Positions 57,938 to 64,000 of a stretch of DNA of 64,000 nucleotides are shown in pieces (within the stretch, counting starts at the first letter, position 1; every line of letters starts with the position of its first letter). The notes beneath the pieces are model-generated. The model saw only the letters and a program-made list of their open reading frames with translations, did not search any database and was not told the origin of the DNA. A program made the position numbers and the translations under genes. This DNA is from Sesamum alatum (taxonomy: Eukaryota > Streptophyta > Magnoliopsida > Lamiales > Pedaliaceae), in assembly GCA_034509735.1 (NCBI GenBank), contig JACGWO010000004.1:21619395-21683394 (forward strand), written 5' to 3'.

Positions 57938-58749
57938 GACTACAAGAAAATATGATATTAATAATAAATTATCAAGAAATAATTTTAAAGTTATTACTAA
58001 AATATATATTAAGTGACAATAATTTTATCTTGTCTTATGTAATTATATATTAGTGATAAAAAATGTGCATAAAATTGTCACTGAGTACAACTAGTGACAC
58101 ATTTATAGTGACGACATAATATAGCGACAATTATTGGGAAAATTGTATTTTATGTCCCATAACTTACACCGTTTGCGATTTTGGTCCCATTAATTTTTGA
58201 CGTAGCAATTTTAATTCCATAAGTCTACAAACGTTGCAATTTTGTCCCAATGACAAAATCAGTTAAAATTTTAATGGAAAAAGCACGTGTATAGCACGTG
58301 CTCCATAAGTCCATAAGTCACATCTAATGAAACATTGCAATTTTAGTCCTATAAGTCCACAAACGTTGCAATTTTAGTCCCATGCACGTGATCCTTCCGT
58401 TAAAATTTTAACGGATTTCGTCAATGGGACTAAATTGCAACATTTGTGGACTTATGGGACTAAAATTGCTACGTCAAAAATTAATGGGACCAAAATCGCA
58501 AATGGTGTAAATTGTGGGACGTAAAATGCAGTTTTCCCGACAATTATTATTTGTTGTCACTATAGTATTTAGTGATAACTTTATGTACATTTTTTGTCAC
58601 TAATTCACGTTTATAGCAATTTTTACAAAATAATAGTAATTATTAAAAGCGTGAAATTCATTCTTGTCACTAAATTGTCATAATTAGTGAAAATATTGAA
58701 ATTGTCAATTGATTTGTTTTGTCACTATTCTTTTAATTTTTTTTTAGTG
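57938..58749. mobile_element. CACTA-type MITE with TAC duplication, carrying a nested MITE
   Basis: The left end GACTACAAGAAAA (first base mutated from C) and right end TTTTTTTTTAGTG are flanked by TAC at 57935-57937 and 58750-58752. Subterminal sequence repeats 'agtgacaa' and 'gtcacta' in both orientations. Without the nested element (58136-58538) and one copy of the duplication it is about 400 bp. Related sequence lies at 2561-2791. Confidence 0.7.
58136..58538. mobile_element. Mutator-like MITE (403 bp) nested in the CACTA element
   Basis: The termini GGGAAAATTG and CAGTTTTCCC are inverted repeats. The whole element is close to a palindrome ('aatttttgacgtagcaattt' against 'aaattgctacgtcaaaaatt'). 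The flanks are identical over 10 bp: GACAATTATT at 58126-58135 and 58539-58548. Confidence 0.85.
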
Positions 58750-59032
58750 TACGACCACTATAAGTATTTCAAAAATTACATAAATTTATATAGGTTTATA
58801 GTATTTTTGGTCATGTAATTATAATCATTTAACACTTTAATCCTATGATTGCTAGAGTTGTAAAATAGTTTTTCACCTTTTCTAATTTCGTAATTTTAGG
58901 ACAAAATTTTCAAAGTTGGTCTTTCACTTTCCAACCAACTTTGAAAATTCCAGTCAATTTCATCATAAAATCGCGAAAGTACAAGATTAAAAATACAATT
59001 AAATAGTTTATATAATTGGTGATAGTTTTAGA

Positions 59033-59391
59033 GGAAATAACACTTTTCGTCCCGTAACTTAGGGCTTTTCTATTTTTGGTCACATTGGTTATGAGATTCT
59101 CACTTTTCGTCCCGTAATTTTTAAAAATCAGCACTTTGGTCTCATAACACCTTTCTGGTTAAATATTTTAATGAAAAATGCCACATGCTTAGCACGTATA
59201 GCCGTTAGGATCGCGTTGCACTTTCAGTCCCATAACTTCAAAAAAGTACCACTTCTGGTCTGTGTACTTAACGATCACGTGGTTGTTTCAGTTAAACATT
59301 TAACGAAAAAGTGTTATGGGATCAAAAGTGTTTTTCTTTTAAATCTTCGGAACCAAAAGTTGAAAGATCCGAACGAAAAATACTATTTCCC
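59033..59391. mobile_element. Related MITE with 'CGTCCCGTAAC' arms
   Basis: The left end GGAAATAACACTTTTCGTCC and right end ACGAAAAATACTATTTCCC form an inverted pair. The interior repeats 'cccataacttcaaaaa'-type phrases seen at 7775-7990. No clear target duplication. An open frame at 59171-59440 is an artefact of the repeat. Confidence 0.6.
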
Positions 59392-59590
59392 ACACTTTCA
59401 AATTTTAATTAATGGTTTTGCACTACGAGGAAAATGGTGATGAGCATGATTTCCAAAAGTGGTATTTGGATCATAAACTCGCGATTTCCCATCTACAAAT
59501 ATTAATTAAAAACGTTAATTGTCGTCCATCGTTGACCGCCAGCTATAATCGAAAGAGACATGGTGAATAAAAGGAAGGGGTACAAGGTTA

Positions 59591-59755
59591 ATGAACTGAG
59601 ACTTGGAAGGGACAAACAAGAATCGCATTTCACGCCGCCAACGAAATGAACTGCGACTTCGAAGGGACAAGCAAGAATCGCATTTCACGCCGCCAACGAA
59701 ATGAACTGCGACTTCGAAGGGACAAACAAGAATCGCATTTCACGCCGCCAACGAA
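59591..59755 (+). repeat. Three-copy 55-bp tandem repeat
   Basis: The units start at 59591, 59646 and 59701 with 'atgaactg.gacttcgaagg' and end 'cacgccgccaacga'. Copies 2 and 3 differ at one position; copy 1 has two extra changes. GC content is higher than the surroundings. A partial copy start ('aggtttgcagggacaagaa') follows. Confidence 0.9.
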
Positions 59756-60213
59756 GGTTTGCAGGGACAAGAAACTTCTTCTTGTTTTCCAACCCACGTC
59801 ACCCTCTTCACATTTATTCCGAGGTATCATCAAATATTCTGATCCAAATTAAGTTTGACTGCACACAAATAATTATCCGATGCTTTTTCTTAGAGATAAT
59901 TACACTATTCTTCCTTGATGTTTGGTGTAATTACACGTAGACCCCTTATGATTTAAAAAATTACGTGTAGTACTCCTGAGGTTTGCTTCTATTTAACAAA
60001 TAGGTCCATCCGTTAGAGAAAATTTATCGAAGTTGCTGATATTCGCAAAAAAATGAATTAAAGGTGATATTTACCATCGATTGTCTTATTACTGACTTAT
60101 TGTAGGTCAAACGAATCTTTTTATGACCAAACTACCCATATATATCGTCATACGTTAATACATGATAGGAGGTATATCTTCACCATTATAAGAGAATATA
60201 AATTGTTTTATTT

Positions 60214-60308
60214 TAAAAAACACAGTGAGGTAAATTACTATTTTATTTTTCATAGAGGAGTAAATTATTCATTTACAATATCACATAGGAGTAAATTGGA
60301 ATTTTCCC
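60214..60308. repeat. Arm of foldback MITE family B
   Basis: 'gaggtaaattactattttat' and 'catttacaatatcacatagg' match the right arm of the 13080-13336 element. Confidence 0.5.
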
Positions 60309-60939
60309 CTTAATTTTGTGTACTTTCCAACTTTAACAGACCTCATTCTTTGACATATTGGGATTCGAGAAAAAATAAGACTAGGTGTTCACTAAATATT
60401 CGGGCTCTTATAACCAGCAAATAAGGGTAAATTAGCTAATATATAAATCAAAATATGAAACCAATTGCAAATTATACGATTAAAGAATCCAACAAGATAA
60501 GTGAGGTAAATTACTATTTTATTTTTTTCAAAATATTAAGGTGATTTTTGTATCCTTTTTCTAGTTCAGAAAATTCTATGTCTTATTTCAGTTTTCACCC
60601 ATTTTTATAATAAGAGTTGTTTTATTACATTGAAATTTTGAGGAAATCAAGAGCATGTTGAATTATGACCGACATTATGTAGTAAAATAATTGTAGATGG
60701 TTTAATTCACCTCATTCCTGGGCAGCTTCCTATCAATCTGCTATTATTGCCCTCCATGTGGGAATATACACATTAATTTCCATTTCTGTCTATGCCCTCA
60801 CTCCAACAAAACAATACCAAATTAAATACTCATCAAATGCTAATTGATTATTATGAATATTTACGTCTCTGATCTATGGTCTATTTTAACAAATTATCTA
60901 TATTTTTTTTGTATAATTATAAATATTACCCTTGATAGC
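60309..60939. other. Intergenic, no gene seen
   Basis: AT-rich, no domain. Confidence 0.5.
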
Positions 60940-61215
60940 AAAAAAATAGGGGTAGTTTGTATAATAATGTTGATGTTTATGGGATGGATGTGTAATTTTT
61001 CAAAAAGTAGGATCGACGTTTCTGATGGGTGTATGTGCTAATTTTTCAAAAAGTAAGGGTGGTTTGTATAAATCATTGACAACAAAAAAATAGGGGTAGT
61101 TTGTGTAATGGTGTTGATGTTTCTGGGGTGGATGTATACATAATTTTTCAAAAATAGGGTCGATGTTTCTGGTGGGTGTATGTGTAAATTTTTCAAAAGG
61201 TAAGGGTAATTTATA
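60940..61215 (+). repeat. Two-copy tandem repeat of about 144 bp
   Basis: Both copies (from about 60940 and 61084) run 'aataggggtagtttgt', 'ggtgttgatgtttctg', 'taatttttcaaaa', 'tttctg.tgggtgtatgtg', 'ttttcaaaa.gtaagggt'. The open frames on both strands are repeat by-products. Confidence 0.75.
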
Positions 61216-62652
61216 TAAATAGACCATAGATGAAGGGTGCAGATGTAATAACCCCTTGGATAATATGTATTAAATGACGATAAATCTAAGTTATTAAACA
61301 AATGAATTCTTTTTTCTCTGTATGTACTGCTTTCGGAGAACTCTAAGACAGAGATCAGCCAATTATGATTCAACTTGGTGATTAAGGTTGAAGTCTGATA
61401 TATAAATTTGAGGTCGTGGGTTCGAGTCTCATAAAGATGTGTGGGTATTTATCATGTTTTTACGTGAGTTCATTGCAATTTATTTTATTATCCTTTGCTA
61501 TAATGATGTATTGAAGTATACGACGTATTACTCAATTATTGTGATATTGATGTAATCTTATAATTACGGCCACCAACAACCAGATTGGTTTTAATGCAAT
61601 TGCCAACATACAGAGCTTATGGTGTGAGAATCTCACCAACAGATTTCAATCAATTTGATGAGAAAATATTTTGGTCCCAAACGAATGTGATCAAATTAAA
61701 GACAATTTGGTGCAGAAATGTGTGATTTGAGCTTGAAATTGACGTCCCTCTCAAGTCGTGAAATGTGATTGATACGAACCCTAATTTAATATTTTGGTCC
61801 ATAAATTACTATCAGGGAATGTTGGGTGAGTCCCAATTATAATTTTTCGATATACAAATCGTACCAATGTTGTTGGTACCAAAAATGTTAAAAAGATATA
61901 ATACGCATCATACGTCCATATCTTTAAATACGATAGATATAGTATGAATCCATTGGTCCTAATCTTGCATAGTAGTATTGGAGTTGATCCGACCCGATCC
62001 AACCGGACCCAACTCGATTGAGACTATGAGATCTCCTCGTCTCGTTTCAATATCTCCACGTTCTCCAAGGAAATTATGGTTTTTTTACGTATTAATGTGA
62101 AATGTAACTTTTCATGTGATTCATATACAATTTAAGAAAAGTGATCAATCAATACTAAAAAAATAATCTGGGATCCCAATTGTTATCTTTTAAGGCTTCG
62201 TTTACTTTTCATTATTCAGTTGGATAAGTTGTTGAATACATCCTTATAAGGTGTTTACTTTGCGTTATAGGAGCCCAATTTTTATCCCCAAATTGACATA
62301 AATCACTATTCCTCTTAAATAACTCAAACAATCCAAATAAATGTAGTATAATTAATACAGAACTTTTTTTTTATCCTGTCGTGCAAATACCTATATCACA
62401 AAGCAACCAGAAAGAAATATGCATATACAAGATATATATCTAATTCTCCATACACATATATACATATATTTTCATGCAGTTTGCAATCTGATTTGTGAGG
62501 TCTTGTCCATTCTTACTTCGTGTGAAGCTTACAATTTTATTTTGAAAAGACGCCTCACTAGGAAGTGGAAGTTATGATGGGACTTATAAGCCACTCAAAT
62601 TACTCACCTATAATTAATGTCGGACGTTTGCATACAAATACCTAAAAATTTA
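61216..62652. other. Intergenic, no gene seen
   Basis: AT-rich. A 'ggttcgagtctcataaagat'-like phrase at 61420 resembles a tRNA B-box by chance; no tRNA cloverleaf could be built around it. Confidence 0.5.
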
Positions 62653-63076
62653 GGGTAAATTACAGTTACCTCTCCTGAGGTTTGGCATAATTACAAATAC
62701 CCCCTCGTTGTTTAAGAAATTACAAATATCCCTCTAAGGTCTATAACCGTCTAATAAATAACTCATTTCCATCCATTTATGGGTGAACTGACCAAAATGG
62801 CCTTATGCACTGAATTATTTTTTATTTAATTCTTAAAAAAATTAACAGCAATGCACAAGGAGAGGTTTCTTACGTTCTTTACACGCAGGAGCAATAATGC
62901 AATTTACCTCCGTTGATTTTTCTACAATTTTAATAAAAAATTTAAGAATAAAATGATCAATTTCAAACCTTTGGTTAAAAATTACAAACTTCAAGGGGAA
63001 TATTTATAATTTTTTAAATAATAAAAAAATATTTATAATTATGTCAAATCTCAGGAAAAATGATTGTAATTTAGCC
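62653..63076 (-). mobile_element. Mutator-like MITE family A, copy 4 (inverted)
   Basis: 424 bp, GGGTAAATTACAGTTACCTC at the left and TTGTAATTTAGCC at the right. The core landmark is reversed ('ccaaaatggccttatgcact') compared with the other three copies. The 9-bp flanks AAAAATTTA (62644-62652) and TAAAATTTA (63077-63085) match at 8 of 9. Confidence 0.85.
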
Positions 63077-64000
63077 TAAAATTTAGGAGGTGGAAATGGA
63101 GGCATACTGAGAAGGTGGGGCAAGGGGAGAGTTAATGGCCTGCAAATTAATGCATACAAAGGCCCACTAAGAGAATTCTGCACGTCCACGTTGGGGCCCA
63201 TTCTTTGAACCCAAACCAGGGAATGCTAAATTGACCTGACGTGGATGAACGCAGGCCTCACTATCAATTTATGGACGTCCAATCTTCAAAGTCTTGACGT
63301 GATGTGTTTTCTGCTCCACTGTCCTCGCTAATGGTTGACTGGATTAGGCTTCACACCCACGTCTCTTTCCAGGTGTTGATACATATCTCAATTTTATTAT
63401 TATTATTTTTTTGTATACCATCGTAAATTTTATTGAAATTGGAAATTTACCCTTGAGATAAAATCAGATTAGAATAAAATAATTTTTTTTTACAATCTAA
63501 ATAAATCAATTATATTGACATTGTATTACAAATATTACAATTATCAATAAACTTTTAACAATCAAGAAATACTGACAGATAGTAATAGAAGTATTTGGTG
63601 AAATTCAAACTCAAGACTTATGATGAGATATAATTGTGATAGCAAAGCAGGTATTGTAATAGTGTAATTAATGAGTGATTGTACCACCACTTTAGAAGAG
63701 GTCGATGGATATTGACTGCATTGGTAACTATATGAAATAGACGATGGAATAAGATGAAAACTTGATGAGTATTCGTTATTTCTATTACATAACTTCATGT
63801 TTGGTACGATGGGCCATGTAGAGGTTACCGAGTTATGGAATACGCACTTTGTCTTTTTAAAATGAGAGGTATGTGACAATTATTCGTGCATCCAGTACAT
63901 AAATACCTGATGTAGCATGAATTTAATCCAAGTGCTTTAACGCTTGCATGTTTGTTCCTCCCACTCTTATCAAAGCAATCGTCAGGCTTCCGGACTTGTT
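63077..64000. other. Intergenic end of the window, no gene seen
   Basis: A slightly GC-richer block at 63100-63380 could be the edge of a gene outside the window or its promoter ('ccacgtc' motifs at 63185 and 63358), but no coding frame with a domain is present. The minus-strand open frame at 63562-63879 is Ser/Ile-rich and not recognisable. Confidence 0.4.

Noticed and set aside
61405..61445. tRNA-like B-box phrase 'ggttcgagtctc'
   Set aside because: No A-box at the right distance and no acceptor or anticodon stem could be formed.

Overview
This window looks like nuclear DNA of a eudicot plant. It is AT-rich, has long gene-poor stretches and many transposon remnants. It carries three recognisable single-copy-type plant genes with plant exon structure. 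I cannot name the species; a lamiid/asterid is plausible from the feel of the auxin response factor, but that is a weak guess. No operons, CRISPR, viral or bacterial-type genes were seen, and I do not see a new molecular system. The interest lies in well-resolved nested transposons and in promoter-like and satellite-like repeats.

Genes. (1) 3726-4370, minus: an intronless AP2/ERF transcription factor of the ERF016/017/018 type (DREB A-5, group II). (2) 27862-29967, plus: a five-exon gene for the plastid double-domain co-chaperonin CPN20/CPN21, 257 aa. (3) 32258-40413, minus: a thirteen-exon class A auxin response factor of the ARF7/ARF19 type, 1078 aa, reconstructed with every splice junction in phase. 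A 5'UTR intron and a TATA box are likely. Genes 2 and 3 converge tail to tail about 2.3 kb apart. A 1.37-kb Helitron sits in the last-but-one intron of the ARF.

Region by region. 1-3.7 kb: degraded CACTA-like and MITE sequence. 3.7-4.6 kb: ERF gene and promoter. 4.9-9 kb: intergenic, with a mini-Helitron. 9.0-12.4 kb: a non-autonomous LTR element (ATTAT duplication) inserted into a mini-Helitron. 13.7-26.8 kb: a transposon nest. It holds a minus-strand Ty3 (Tat-like) relic split by a 2304-bp solo LTR with a TGAGG duplication; between its RT and its 3' LTR that relic has three adjacent tandem arrays. Next comes a plus-strand Tat-like element bounded by two LTRs and an ATACA duplication, then a 5'-truncated LINE with a 10-bp duplication and an intact-looking RNase H. 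26.9-41 kb: the CPN20-ARF gene island. 41-64 kb: gene-free, full of MITEs, foldback elements and Helitrons, several nested.

A Mutator-like MITE family occurs four times (846, 31109, 43558, 62653), each copy with an exact or 8/9-matching 9-bp target duplication. A triple USE-plus-TATA array resembling plant snRNA promoters lies at 48.62-48.83 kb without a visible snRNA. All boundaries were read by eye; no alignment or database search was run.
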